From Arabidopsis thaliana (lineage: Eukaryota; Streptophyta; Magnoliopsida; Brassicales; Brassicaceae), in the NCBI RefSeq assembly GCF_000001735.4, contig NC_003070.9, positions 2,294,001-2,358,000 on the forward strand: a DNA stretch of 64,000 nt, given 5' to 3'. Both the position numbers and the translations under genes were made by a program. The notes under the pieces are model-generated. The model was given only the letters and a program-made list of their open reading frames with translations. It had not been told where the DNA came from and searched no databases. Shown here in pieces: positions 45,322 through 57,437 of this stretch. Positions within the stretch are counted from its first letter, which is position 1; every line of letters starts with the position of its first letter.

Positions 45322-45410
45322 TTCTCTTACTTCTCTTTGATTGATTAACTATTGTAGTTTCTTCTTCTTCTTATGATGCTTTTGTGATTTCAACCAATGG
45401 GAATGGCCAC

Positions 45411-45459
45411 TATTTATAGAAGAAAGAGAGAGATTCGGATTATGTCCACCATACACGTG
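45411..45459 (-). promoter_or_regulatory. MT1A TATA box and G-box
   Basis: Read on the minus strand, CACGTG (45454-45459) lies 33 bp upstream of TATAAATA (within 45411-45420), followed by the MT1A leader. In the aligned MT1C promoter the TATA is present as TATATATA near 47511, but the G-box position reads AAATGTATGG instead. Confidence 0.65.
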
Positions 45460-45805
45460 GCATTTTCTATTTCCGCAAGTTTTAGTTACGTATATGACAT
45501 TGACAAAGTAAGATAAGAAATTGTATATATGAGATATATAATTGGATTGCTTTTTATATAATATAATCTAAATAAATTTACGAATAACATCAACTTGCCC
45601 ATCATTTTCTATTTATGTTAGATTTGTTCCAGCTTCATTCAAGAAAGTAATTTAATGTTTTATTGAGTTTTAGCAAGACAACAGAGTATCAAACAAACTA
45701 ATAGAAAACGTCAAATTATTGGCGAATATGTAAAAAAAAACAAAAGTCGTACACGCAAGAAGAGTAACTATCGCAATTGGCAATTGTAAACGGCAGCCGA
45801 CCAAA

Positions 45806-45832
45806 AAAAGAGGCATGCTTCATGCCTCTTTT
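45806..45832. repeat. Perfect short hairpin, 12-bp stem
   Basis: AAAAGAGGCATG, loop CTT, then CATGCCTCTTTT form a perfect inverted repeat. It lies about 490 bp upstream of MT1A and is isolated in AT-rich DNA. Confidence 0.8.
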
Positions 45833-46163
45833 CATTTCCTTACTATATTACTTTTATTTTGAAAAAAAATGTTAATATTTATATCGTATTAATCATGTAA
45901 TAACAGTCAAACGTTACAAATATATTCATATTTTTTCAGATGTACACATCTTATATAGTAGGAGAAACATTATCCTTTCACCTTTCTTTTTCTGAATCTT
46001 GTAATAATGTTATCTTATGCGTCAGGAAAACTTATTTAATGAGAAATATTTTCCTCTGTTTTGAAATCTTCTTGTGGTCATTTGGACGACGACCCAGGAC
46101 ATGGTCTACGCTCTTCTACTACTTATTAATATTATATATGAGTTTTTTACGATCCATATATTA

Positions 46164-46411
46164 GACCATGTATATGGGTGATATTTTTAGAGTATCACAA
46201 GTCCAAAAATTATTTTTATATTAGTAAAGCAATTAGAATATGTTTGATCAGTATCATATTTGTCATATCAGTATCATCTGACGTGGTTTCTTCTGATTGG
46301 TCACATTTGATAAAAGCAAAAAATCTTATATATATTTATTAAACAAACATTATAAATAATACTAAAAAATTTCTTAAAAATATTTTGTAAGTATCACCTA
46401 TGAACATGCTC
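46164..46411. mobile_element. PIF/Harbinger-type MITE (248 bp)
   Basis: The left end GACCATGTATATGGGTGATA and the reverse complement of the right end, GAGCATGTTCATAGGTGATA, match at 16 of 20 positions. TTA flanks both sides (46161-46163 and 46412-46414), the three-base target duplication typical of PIF/Harbinger (Tourist-like) elements. The interior is AT-rich and non-coding. Confidence 0.75.
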
Positions 46412-47602
46412 TTAGATCAGATATCCGTTTAAAGATTTTTTTAAAAAATGTTGACACACAAAAAAAGTTTTGGACTAAGTGCCGGATGAAAATTGAAATC
46501 ATAAAAAAAAAATCATATTTTTTTGGTAGCAATTTTGTGTGTTTGATTGCATTTGTTGAAGATTCAGTCGATGCATGCATGTGTTGTTGAATTCGAAGTT
46601 AAGATTACGTAACTATGGAATTAGTTATAGTTTGTGTATGCTTTTGAGCTTGATATCGAAATTTTGGTAGGTGGAGCCGTGAAGAACATTTTCCATTTTG
46701 TCCCAAAGAAATTCTGATGATTTTGTGGTGTTAAGTCTGTCGATGAGCGACTGATTTTCTGAACAAACCTAATTTGTCTCTGGTGCCGAAAGTTTGGGTA
46801 GGAATATAAACTTTTTTCCTAATTTTTACCCAAAAATTTAAGAACCACACAAACCTGTTAGTCTAACTTCTTAGGAATTCACGAACGTCGCTACTTTACG
46901 TAAAGGGAAATAGAAGGAATAAATCGTAGATGGGGTCATTATATAGAATGGTAATTTGCACTAGGGTTGGGGCTGGTGTTTTAGTTGGCTTCTTGCCCCT
47001 TCAAGGTCCTGAATTGGTGAATTTACGTTCCATCACAAAAATATTATTTTTTGACTTCCTAGTTCCTACGTGCCGGCCTCGTTTTACTGATCAATAACTT
47101 GGCCTATAATATCAAAAAGTGGTAGTGGCATTTTTATTTATTTAAGATAATAGACATTTAGATTATATAGTTGCAATAATATAGAGTTTTTAGTTAAGAT
47201 ATAGGTTTTATACATGTTGTCTTAAATAGTTAAATTAAAAGATTATTTTGTAATCTTGTCAAGATAGTGAGATTTTTTTGGATATTTACTCAAAATCTGC
47301 CGAAATTAGAAAATCTATATCTAGAGGGATTATATAGTCCAACAAGAAAGCTATATGTATATCTCATATACAAAAACTTTGCTAACCCTATCATATACGA
47401 AACTAAAACTTACAGGAAAATATAAAATATATATAGGGAGGTTGACAAAAGATAATATATATATATAGGAAATGTATGGTGGATATAAAACCGATATTTT
47501 ATATTCTTCTATATATACTGGCCATTCCCTTAGTTGAAATCACATAAAGCATCAGAAGAAGAAAAAGAAAACTACAAAATCAATCAAAGAGAAGTAAGAG
47601 AA

Positions 47603-47865
47603 ATGGCAGGTTCTAACTGTGGATGTGGCTCCTCCTGCAAATGTGGTGATTCGTGCAGGTAAACCCTAGATTCTCTCTTCATTAACTTATCATGCATATA
47701 TATCTAATATACATGTGGTTACATATTCCTTAAGATAAATTTTTGAAATCTTATACTTCTGTTGTTTTTTTGGTATGACAAAGTTGCGAGAAGAACTACA
47801 ACAAGGAGTGTGATAACTGTAGCTGTGGATCAAACTGCAGCTGCGGGTCAAGCTGTAACTGTTGA
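47603..47865 (+). CDS. MT1C: Type 1 metallothionein (45 aa)
   Basis: This is a close paralogue of MT1A. Exons are 47603-47658 and 47784-47865, the same sizes (56 and 82 bp) and the same split codon as MT1A. The Cys-rich ends are CGCGSSCKCGDSCSC and CDNCSCGSNCSCGSSCNC. All Cys positions of MT1A are kept, so metal binding should be retained. A TATA-like run lies at about 47510-47517 and the leader matches MT1A. It is divergent from MT1A with about 2.3 kb between start codons. Confidence 0.97.
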
Positions 47866-48276
47866 AGAAATTATCAGCATGGTCTCAAACCAAGGAAAAT
47901 GGGAAAAAAATGTGTTTTATGCTAAGAGATCTTTGTGTATGTTGGAATAAAGACTTGGCATTGTGTTGCGTAATGAGTAAGAGTAACTATTAAGCTTGCT
48001 TGACTTGTTCCTGCTGTGTAATGTTTTTATTTGTAACCTAAATCATAAATAGTATATGTATTCTTTTGCGTTTGTATGTGTATATGTCTCCTCTCTAACG
48101 AAAACCATAATTTAAAAGGCTATACATATTTTCACGTTTTGACTAAAATACTCCTCGCATTTTGCATAATCATATAAAAAAGAAAATTGACTACAATAAA
48201 TCGTTAAACTATTTCATTGGACAATAGTTGAGCCACTTCTCCAAGACAATTCAATTTGTCCATCTACTGGAATAAA
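47866..48276. other. 3' interval between MT1C and the Obg gene
   Basis: This lies between convergent stop codons. It holds the MT1C 3' UTR and the short Obg 3' UTR. Nothing else was seen. Confidence 0.55.
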
Positions 48277-50200
48277 CTAGTCAACACATATATTCTCCAA
48301 TTTTAATCTCTCCGATGGCTCACCATTACCGTCGACAAGCATTTTCAGACCATCTTTCAGCTCAGCCACGCCTTCTTCAAGAACCGCGCAAACCGGAAAT
48401 ATCTTCACTCCTTTCACTCTCCTCTTAAGTTCTTTCAATCTCTCTTCCGCACCTTCCTCATCGATCTTATTCGCCACAATCAAAGATGACCTATCGGATA
48501 ACCCTTCTTCGTGGAACTCAAGCTCCATCACCAGATCTCTCAGTTGTTGCCACGGCGTCAGTCCTTCGCAACCGTCTAGCCCCGATGCTAAATCCACAAC
48601 GTAAGCCAAGACTTTGGTCCGTTCGATGTGGCGGAGAAAGTTATGGCCTAGCCCTCTGTTCTGATGAGCTCCTTTTATAAGACCTGGAATATCCGCTACT
48701 GTCATGGAGAAATCATCGTAGTTTACGTTTCCTAAATTGGGACGGAGTGTCGTGAACGCGTAGTGACCTACACGGGGTTTAGCTCGGGATAATGCACCAA
48801 GAAGAGTGCTTTTCCCTGCGTTTGGCATCCCAACAAGGCCAACGTCGGCGATGCTCTTGAGTTCTAATATCAGAACAGCCTCAGAACCGAGCAAACCGGC
48901 TTTAATACTCGACCTTTCATCATCCTCTTCAGCATCGTCTTCCATGCTCCTCAAATTGGTTTGACGGATTGTGGATTTAGCAAACTTACTGCCTCTTACA
49001 TAACGTGTAGCGGAAACATTACCCAAACCACCTTCACCGCCACGAGCAATGATTACTCTCTGACCTTGTTGTGTCAATTCGGCAACATTATACCTGATTT
49101 GATCAATCTCTTCATCGTCGTCTTCAAAATCAGCTTCCTTTGGCATGCCTAACTGTCTCGTTAAACTCTCCTGCTCAGTATCATCTTGATCAGACTCAGA
49201 CATAGTTTCCTGATGAACATCAGAATTCTCCTCGGATGCAGGATCCTCAACCAGTGAGCCAGGAAGGTCCCATGGATCCAAATCTTTGGGAGACTCATTT
49301 TCAACCTGAGATGGAATCTCACCCTCCTGAAGATGAATCACTGTCCCAATAGGCACTAGCAGGACCTATGGTAACACAAACAAGCGCGAAACAACATCTT
49401 AATTCCCGAACAATAAAAGAAAGAAGCACAGGAACAACTAATGAGAACATAATAAAACCTTGTCTTCTCCTCTGTTTCCTATCCTGTTTTTGGAAGTTCC
49501 GTGTCCAGCTTTCCCACCTTTCTGCAAAACTCATTGATATAACCAGTTCAGAGAAATTCTCATGAGACATGTTCCCCGAGAACACGAAAAGAGTGACAGA
49601 TACACTTACAATATGAGGTTGTAATCCACTGAAATCCCAAACTGCGTGTGTGCATTCTAAAATCACATCACCTCCTCTCCCACCATTACCACCTAAACTA
49701 AGCTCAATTACATTACATAAACATAAAACATTTTTTGAATCAATCAATCACTCAAACAGTATTCCAATTCTAAGTATACCAAACCTAAACGATAACTATG
49801 GATTTGGGAATGATTCAACCTAATTATCAATCGGTAACAATATCAGAATAGTACCATCAGGTTTGCCATAGCGATCGGCACGGCTCCGGCGGACGCTAGA
49901 ACAACCACTACCACCTTCACCGCCTCGTGCGTACAAAGTAAACCTATCTCTCATTCTAGTCTCCTGCACCACAACAACAAGACAAATCAGAAATTCAGTG
50001 AGAAAGTGAAGTAAAAGAGAGTTTTTTTATTTGTGGGTTAAGTGAATAGATGATGAATTCACCTGCAAAGGAGCAACTTTCCCTTTCTTCTCCGAAAAGT
50101 CTGAGTAGAATACCACTGGATTTCTCATCCATGGCGGCTTTTGAGGTCTCTTGTAAGATCCCAAATATCGAACAGGAACAATCGCCCGGATTAGCCACAT
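48277..50200 (-). CDS. OBGM: Obg/CgtA-type GTPase, mitochondrial type (493 aa)
   Basis: This is an Obg-family GTPase linked to ribosome (large subunit) assembly; this plant form is thought to be mitochondrial. Exons (minus) are 50063-50200, 49855-49963, 49610-49692, 49459-49521 and 48277-49365, giving 493 residues. The start MWLIRAIVPVRYLGSYKRPQ is basic and lacks acids, fitting a presequence. The Gly-rich Obg fold (RGGEGGSGCSS, GGNGGRGGDVILEC, KGGKAGHGTS, IIARGGEGGLGN) is interrupted by an acidic insertion at about residues 144-224. G-domain motifs are G1 GMPNAGKST at 310-318, the Obg signature HYAFTTLRPNLG, G3 DIPGLIKGAH and G4 ANKID. The upstream ATG context was chosen because it alone keeps phase with exon 2. 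I recall it as ATOBGM. Confidence 0.93.
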
Positions 50201-50555
50201 CAACTTGTTGCCGACGAATCTCCGGCGACCTGAGAGAATGAGGAGACAAAGGAAAATGTCCCGCTGAGGAAATTGATCGATCGGGGAGTCGCCGCGGTGG
50301 TGGTCGGAGACGGAACCGAGTCAGTGGCTAAGGGTTTAACGTAATAGGCTCGGCCCAATAAACTAATAACGGCCCATTAGAAGACTAAATCTCTATTTAG
50401 TTAAATAACAATTAACTCTGATTAATTAGTGTATTTCATCAAAAAAATTGGGACTGTTAAGGTACATTATTTTACAAGAAATCTTAAATTTGTATCAAAC
50501 ACATATTTATATACATGTATATCAGAAAAAAACAGGTTTTCTATTTGTTAACTTA
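50201..50555. other. Promoter of Obg and 3' flank of the DUF4378-like gene
   Basis: About 50201-50340 is the Obg 5' UTR, and the rest is AT-rich 3' flank of the next gene. Short frames here are antisense to the Obg first exon. Confidence 0.55.
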
Positions 50556-52374
50556 CTAATAAACACAAAGCAGTTCATCTAAAACATCATCAAAAATCAA
50601 ATCTTCAAGCTCAAGAGTAAGCCATTCAGATTCACCTTGGAGATTCATCCATCCATCACTCTTTGTAAGAAGATCTCTTCCCACAATATCATCCAATGAA
50701 CGATCTCTGTTCTCAGCTCCTAAACCAGAGAGGCTCCACTCCACTCTTCCCCATACCTCATCAAGATAACGTTTGCCATATGGAAATGTTTTGGGGAAGT
50801 ATATTTGTGAATGGTTTTGAGTCTCGACGATTGCCTCGTTAACCAAATCGAATAGAAGCTCTTTGTCGTTCACTGTTTCTTCTTCTTGTATATCGAGTTC
50901 GTAAAGCAGTGATGGATTCAGTGGTTGTTCCTCTGAGTACCACTTTTCTTCGTTGTCTTTGTTTTCGAGGAAGCCTGAAACTTTTAAAACCTTCTTTACG
51001 TAACAGAAGTAGGCATCTTCATCTTCTTCTTCATGTTTGTAAATTTCTAAAGAACTTAGACCTAAACCTGTAGAACAAGCAACCATAGAATTGAGTACCT
51101 TTCTCTCATCAAACAGTGAAGAGCTTAATTTGTTCAAGAGCTTACCTTGTGGTAGTAAAGTCTCTGTCTTTTCTGCGGTTTTATTGGTACTAGGAACTGA
51201 ATCTGGTTCTTGTTGCAGGATTCTTTGGTTTGAGCTGTCTAGGTGATTTTCTTGGCTTCTCTCCTCTTGCACCTCATACTTCTCTTCCTTCTCTGCTCTT
51301 ACCGGAGATTCGGATGACAATACAGATTTTTTGGCTCCAAAGTTAGTATCTTGGTCTTCAGATATCCTAGTTTCCTGATTGGAAGTAGAACTGTCTCGAG
51401 GGAGGTCGGTCAGAAATGAACCAAGAACTTCAAGGCTGGACAAGGACGAAATCCGTCTGAAGAATTGCGGTTTATTATCTCTCGAATCGCTCTTTTTCTC
51501 TTCATATGAAAGTTTTAAGCTCTTCGAACGCAAGTCACCACCTTCTCTTCTAGAAATCTGCTTCAAGAGTTGAGAATATCTCCCCACATAATCATCTTTC
51601 GCAACATCCAAAACCTTCTTCTTCTTCTTCTTCTTTGTGCGATTTCGGTCTTTGAGTGTATTTTTGAGCAACTTCTTGATTTCTCTAAATCCGTTTATGA
51701 TAGCGTGATTGAATCCATGATCATCATCAGCTGAGCCATGAGAAGGAGAGATTGGTTTGCACTCTTGAGAAGTGTCTCTTGGAACCTTCAAAGTCAAAAC
51801 GGCACCGTTCTGCTTTGGGGCATACCAATTCTCCTTCTGCTTGTGTTGAATCCTAGCAGGACGTGAAGATCCTGAGATAGGAAACGAGCCTGACTTGGGT
51901 AAAACCCTTGGATTAGACTTGATCTGGACTTGATCTTTCATTATCTTGACAAAAACATCTTCCTTCCTCAAGATTTCAAGAAAATCCACGTACTCGGTTA
52001 CTTGCTTTGTTGTCATCGTCTTCTTCAGTTTTGTTTCTGGTCTCGTTGGCTTATTATCTGCAACAACACTAAGCATCTTTGAATCATTAATCTTAGAATC
52101 AAGAAACGGTTCTTGTTCCTCAGTTTCACGCATCAAGGAATGGGTTCTTGGGGTCTTCCAACCTAAGAAAACAGAGTAATGAACCATTCAACAATCTTTT
52201 AAAATTGAAAATTACTTTACAATATTTTATGAGATGGAGCTTACAGATTGGTCGGTTCTTAGTTCTCCAATGGTGGAAGTCAAGCACATGAAGCATTCCA
52301 GCTAACCATCCTAGTTTGTGATTGTATTTGCCATGGTTTGGACTTGAACTCTCGTTTTTCAAATGCTTGCCCAT
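50556..52374 (-). CDS. DUF4378/TRM-like hypothetical protein (578 aa)
   Basis: The function is not established. Exons (minus) are 52245-52374 and 50556-52162 (GT-AG, phase 1), giving 578 residues. It starts MGKHLKNESSSPNHGKYNHK, with a segment LGWLAGMLHVLDFHHW typical of the N-terminus of plant DUF3741/DUF4378 proteins. A Lys-rich low-complexity run (seven K) near the middle and long Glu/Ser-rich stretches suggest disorder. The C-terminus (LLFDLVNEAIVE, LDEVWGRVEWSL, LELEDLIFDDVLDELLCVY) matches the DUF4378 end shared with TON1-recruiting-motif (TRM) proteins of microtubule arrays. The resemblance is to the family; membership in TRM is inference. A 5' UTR intron (about 52390-52630) is likely. 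Confidence 0.82.
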
Positions 52375-55188
52375 TTCGAATCTTATGATCTACAAATTAA
52401 ATTACGTTTTTGATCAATTTGAAAGACAGAGGATGATAACAGCGACGTATTAAAAAAAACACAAATTTAGTCAGACGAGAGACTTAGTAGCAGTCTGAAA
52501 TCTTCAAAATCCAATCAAATATAATCAAGTCAAAGAAACAAATAATCTTTCTTGTTCCATAATTTTGATAAACCTAAGCAAAAGAAGAATATATAAAAGC
52601 CGTTAAAAAGTTATACGGTAGAAACTGACCTGATCAATATTCAAGAACAAGAAGAAGGAAGTGACTGAGACAACCAAATTGTTTGGTATTATACAAACCG
52701 AAGAACATAAGGAACAAGAACAACAAAAACCTCAATAGGGGTTGATGCAACGGAAGGTGTCTGGAAGAAAAACGAGGAAGACCATGAACAAGGACGATGA
52801 AACTGAGACTTTTCGTTCTCCTATGTGGTTCTACTTTAGTCTTTACCCGCCAACTATGGCCCGGTCTACTTGTAGAAAACTGTCAAAATGTCTGTTTCAT
52901 CTATATATATAACGCTCACACGCCACGAGAAATATACATGAATAATTTGTTTTTTCCTCATTGAAACACTTGTATTTTTCTAAACTAAATTCAATATCTA
53001 GTACTTTTCAACTTGTAATTCAGAATTTAATAAAATAGTTTCCCTTATATTTATTGCTACGAATATACGTACGTATCATTTCTTTTGTTAGTGCACGTTT
53101 ATAAGGTAGATTTCATAGATTTATTATTTAAAATAATGTTCTGTTGTAAATATTGAATAATTTAAGTACTCCATCCGCTTTGTTTCTTTATATGATTAAT
53201 GATTTTTTCATTATATTTGATATTTTCTATGCAAATATGATCCAGTAAATTGTTGCTGATTCTTTCTTTTCTTTTTAAAGAAGAAGCAAAAGTTGTGATC
53301 CAGTAAATTGTCGTCATATCAAATATCTTGTGCGTAACCAAATTTAAATATATTAACGGTTTCTAAAATTGCGCTGGTAAAGTATGTGAACAACCCAAGA
53401 GGGATGAGTAGTTACGTTAGTTGTTAGGCTACTTGTGTTTGTGGCAAATTGTTGACACTCTTTGTATGGGAGGTAGGCCATCTTTTTGGCTGCTTAGGTT
53501 TTCTGTAAATATTAATTCTGTCAAATGATAACAGAATGTTGTATATCTAGTTATATATAAATAGTACTATGCAAGCCAGAATTGACTTGGAAGCTAAGGT
53601 TGACTTGGAAGATTAAAACCCTAATCACGCTTCATATTTAACCGACTAGAAGGAAAACTTAGACAACCAAATATATTCAAAAGGCAAATGAGAAAGAGAG
53701 AAGATTTATATCATTTCGTTAGCAAGTGGCCGCTACCAAACGATTTATATGTATATTAGATTGTTACTTTTCTGATATTCTAATAAGCAGTATGTTCCTA
53801 TCATATTAATCTTAAACAAAACGTAATAAGAAAAAGGAAGTCAAAGACTTTAGTTGGATTGGCGTGATTAAGAATAGTAATGATCACAACTGCCCCAACC
53901 AAAGTAAATGAATATTGCCACCAAACTCATAAAAATGAACTAGAAAACCCCCCCATTAACACATTGTTAACAAAAGAATAAAAGTCCAAATTTTATAATA
54001 TGAATGAGGTAAGAGAGGGAGAGAGTGGTGGGGGAGAAAGGGAATTATGAAAGTTGTCGAGAGATTGAAGAAAACGAGGCCTTCAGTGATAATATGACAC
54101 GTGGTAGGCTCATAGCCCATTTGATCCTTACACGAGATCCAACGGCGACGGCCGAAACGAAAACAAATGAGAATTTGTGGCACACTCTTTTGACTTTTAA
54201 TAGAGTTTTTTTTGTCTTAGCCCATAATAAGATCTATATCAACATATCAACAACTTCTTTAATTAGCCTTTCCTAGTTTTCCGCAGCTAAGTTTATAAGC
54301 AAGTCTTTATTTGCTATTGGAGTTCACGCGTAAGCCCACGCTCGATCTGAGGCGTGTACCGGGTATTTTCAATGACCGGTCATGTCGTTTGACACCATGT
54401 TTTCCTTTTGAATTATTTGCACTAGTAACTTCTTTGCCCCTGTTCTCACATTAGAAGCTCCGTTTAGTATATGATTATAGTAATCATCATATGTCATACA
54501 TACGATAACTCATCATAAGGTTTTCACAACGTTGATGATCAATTAGATTCCACAATTCAATATTTTGGAATATCCATTCTCTAACAGGATTAGATAGTTT
54601 TTACTAACGTATAGATTACATCTCTATAAATTAAAGAACGTATATTGATCCTTCTCACACACGCATGTCTTCGACTCCTCTCATACGGTACTAACCAGCA
54701 GAGTCGCGTGCAATTCACGCACTTAGTTGAGAGTGGTCCTTATAGCATCTTTCCCCATTTAAATAGAAACCCCTGAGTTAAAGACTCTTTTAGTCAACGC
54801 CTCTCTCGCGTTCTTACAACAAATCTATGCGAACCAAAAGTCATTTACTTGTTTTTGACGTCACACTTTTCATCTACTAGTATTTATTTTCTGTTTGACA
54901 CCAATTTTTCTTCTCGCAGATTTAAATCAGACAAAACCCGAATAATATCTCTTACAGTTTCTTTTCTTTTATTCCTTTCTCTGGTAATTAATAACAATTG
55001 GTTAGAAAAATCATTTTCTCTTTGCACATAAGTCAACTCTCTCTCTCTCTCTCTTTTACTTCTTCTTCTCTTTGCCCTCTCTTTGGATTTTCTTCCATTG
55101 ATGAACAATCAATCTCAGCTTTGAGTTCTCCCAAATCCTCTATTGACTTTGCGAATCTAAGAAAAAACTGAAATTAATAACGTTTTTG
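52375..55188. other. Intergenic upstream of two divergent genes
   Basis: This includes the 5' UTR of the DUF4378-like gene (to about 52800) and the PLL5 leader with a (CT)n run near 55038-55053. A Stowaway-type end fragment (TACTCCATCCGC at about 53167) lacks a partner. The 16-bp TGATCCAGTAAATTGT occurs at 53238-53253 and 53296-53311. Region 54040-54180 is less AT-rich but has no coherent frame. Confidence 0.5.
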
Positions 55189-57437
55189 ATGGGTAACGGA
55201 GTAACAAAACTGAGTATATGTTTCACAGGCGGTGGAGGAGAACGTCTCCGGCCAAAAGACATCTCCGTTCTTCTTCCGGATCCTTTAGACGAAGGTTTAG
55301 GTCACTCCTTCTGCTACGTCCGACCAGACCCGACTCTAATCAGTTCCTCAAAAGTCCATTCAGAGGAAGACACAACGACGACAACGTTCCGTACAATCTC
55401 CGGCGCTTCCGTTAGCGCCAACACAGCTACTCCTCTCTCAACTTCTCTCTACGATCCCTACGGTCACATCGACCGCGCCGCCGCATTCGAAAGCACGACT
55501 TCATTTTCGTCAATCCCTCTTCAACCGATCCCCAAAAGCTCCGGTCCGATCGTTTTAGGCTCGGGTCCGATCGAAAGAGGGTTCCTTTCAGGTCCGATCG
55601 AAAGAGGATTCATGTCGGGTCCTCTTGATCGGGTCGGGTTATTCTCAGGTCCGCTTGATAAGCCAAACTCAGATCATCATCATCAGTTCCAACGTAGCTT
55701 CTCTCATGGTTTAGCTTTACGGGTCGGGTCAAGAAAACGATCTTTGGTTCGGATCCTCCGTAGAGCAATCTCGAAAACGATGTCAAGAGGGCAAAACTCG
55801 ATCGTTGCTCCGATCAAATCCGTTAAAGATTCCGATAACTGGGGAATTAGGTCAGAAAAGAGCCGGAATTTGCACAACGAGAATCTCACAGTGAATAGCT
55901 TGAACTTTAGCAGCGAAGTTAGCTTAGACGACGACGTTTCACTCGAAAACCAGAATCTTCAGTGGGCTCAGGGAAAAGCCGGTGAGGATCGAGTACACGT
56001 GGTTGTATCGGAGGAGCACGGGTGGCTCTTCGTCGGAATATACGACGGATTCAACGGTCCAGATGCGCCGGATTATCTTCTCTCTCATCTCTATCCTGTC
56101 GTTCATCGAGAGCTCAAAGGATTGTTATGGGACGATTCAAATGTCGAATCCAAATCTCAGGATTTAGAAAGGTCTAACGGAGACGAATCTTGTTCAAATC
56201 AGGAAAAGGATGAGACTTGTGAGCGATGGTGGAGATGTGAATGGGATCGTGAAAGTCAAGATCTTGACCGTCGATTAAAGGAACAGATTAGTCGGAGAAG
56301 TGGGTCGGATCGGTTAACGAATCATTCGGAAGTATTAGAGGCTCTGTCACAAGCTCTGAGGAAAACAGAGGAAGCGTATTTAGATACTGCAGATAAGATG
56401 CTCGACGAAAATCCTGAACTAGCTTTGATGGGTTCTTGTGTTTTGGTCATGTTAATGAAAGGTGAAGATATTTATGTGATGAATGTTGGTGATAGTAGAG
56501 CTGTGCTTGGTCAGAAATCAGAACCGGATTACTGGTTAGCTAAGATTAGACAGGATTTGGAACGGATTAACGAGGAAACGATGATGAATGATTTGGAAGG
56601 TTGTGAAGGAGATCAATCATCTTTAGTCCCGAATTTATCGGCTTTTCAGCTCACTGTTGATCACAGCACAAATATAGAAGAAGTAAGTAAACACTAAACA
56701 AAACAATGGTATACGTTGCTCAGTGAATCTTGGTGGTTTTTACTTATTGTTATGTTCTTGTGGTTTCTTAGGAAGTTGAGAGAATCAGAAACGAGCATCC
56801 CGATGATGTTACCGCGGTAACGAATGAACGGGTTAAAGGCTCCTTAAAGGTCACAAGAGCGTTTGGTGCTGGTTTCCTTAAGCAGGTATGAAATATTCAT
56901 CTGACTTTAGTTATGATGTTTGAGTATGTGTGATCTTCAGTCTGATGACAGTTTGGTTATGTTATTTTGCAGCCTAAATGGAACAATGCACTTCTTGAGA
57001 TGTTCCAAATTGATTACGTTGGGAAGTCTCCATACATCAACTGCTTACCGTCTCTCTACCACCACAGATTAGGGTCCAAGGACCGGTTTCTAATACTATC
57101 ATCGGATGGTCTCTACCAATACTTCACAAACGAAGAAGCTGTTTCAGAGGTTGAGCTCTTCATCACATTACAACCTGAAGGGGATCCAGCTCAACACCTT
57201 GTGCAAGAGCTTTTGTTTAGAGCTGCTAAGAAAGCTGGTATGGTGAACATTCATACATTCGAAAAAAACGATTTCAGTAAATATTTGTTATCTGAATTGA
57301 TGTTTTATTTGTGTATTGTAGGTATGGATTTCCATGAATTGCTAGAGATACCACAAGGTGAACGAAGACGGTATCACGATGATGTTTCAATAGTAGTGAT
57401 CTCTTTAGAAGGAAGAATGTGGAAATCTTGTGTATAG
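55189..57437 (+). CDS. PLL5: POLTERGEIST-like PP2C phosphatase (662 aa)
   Basis: This is a PP2C-type Ser/Thr phosphatase of the POL/PLL clade, membrane-associated regulators of plant development. Exons are 55189-56682, 56772-56885, 56973-57237 and 57322-57437, giving 662 residues. The ATG at 55189-55191 gives MGNGVTKLS, a Gly2 myristoylation-type start. The N-terminal region carries repeated [13 protein letters not shown] units near residues 120-165. The catalytic domain is split by a charged insertion, as in this clade: [33 protein letters not shown], then [37 protein letters not shown] and [11 protein letters not shown]. Metal-coordinating Asp positions (DGF, SDG, HDD) are present, so it should be active. 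Reading through the last intron also stays open for a while but loses the conserved end. Confidence 0.95.

Larger units (their letters stand above)
45322..47602. other. Divergent MT1A/MT1C intergenic region
   Basis: Both ends carry matching inverted promoter and leader sequence (for example GGCCATTCCC, GAAATCACA and AAAGAGAAGTAAGAGAAATG upstream of each ATG). The middle holds a perfect 12-bp hairpin at 45806-45832 and a 248-bp MITE at 46164-46411. It is otherwise AT-rich. Frames at 45940-46164 and 46398-46580 fall in or beside the MITE and are not called. Confidence 0.6.

Noticed and set aside
53167-53311. Stowaway-like end and a 16-bp direct repeat, considered as another MITE
   Set aside because: No matching second terminal repeat or TA-flanked end could be found, so at most it is a fragment.
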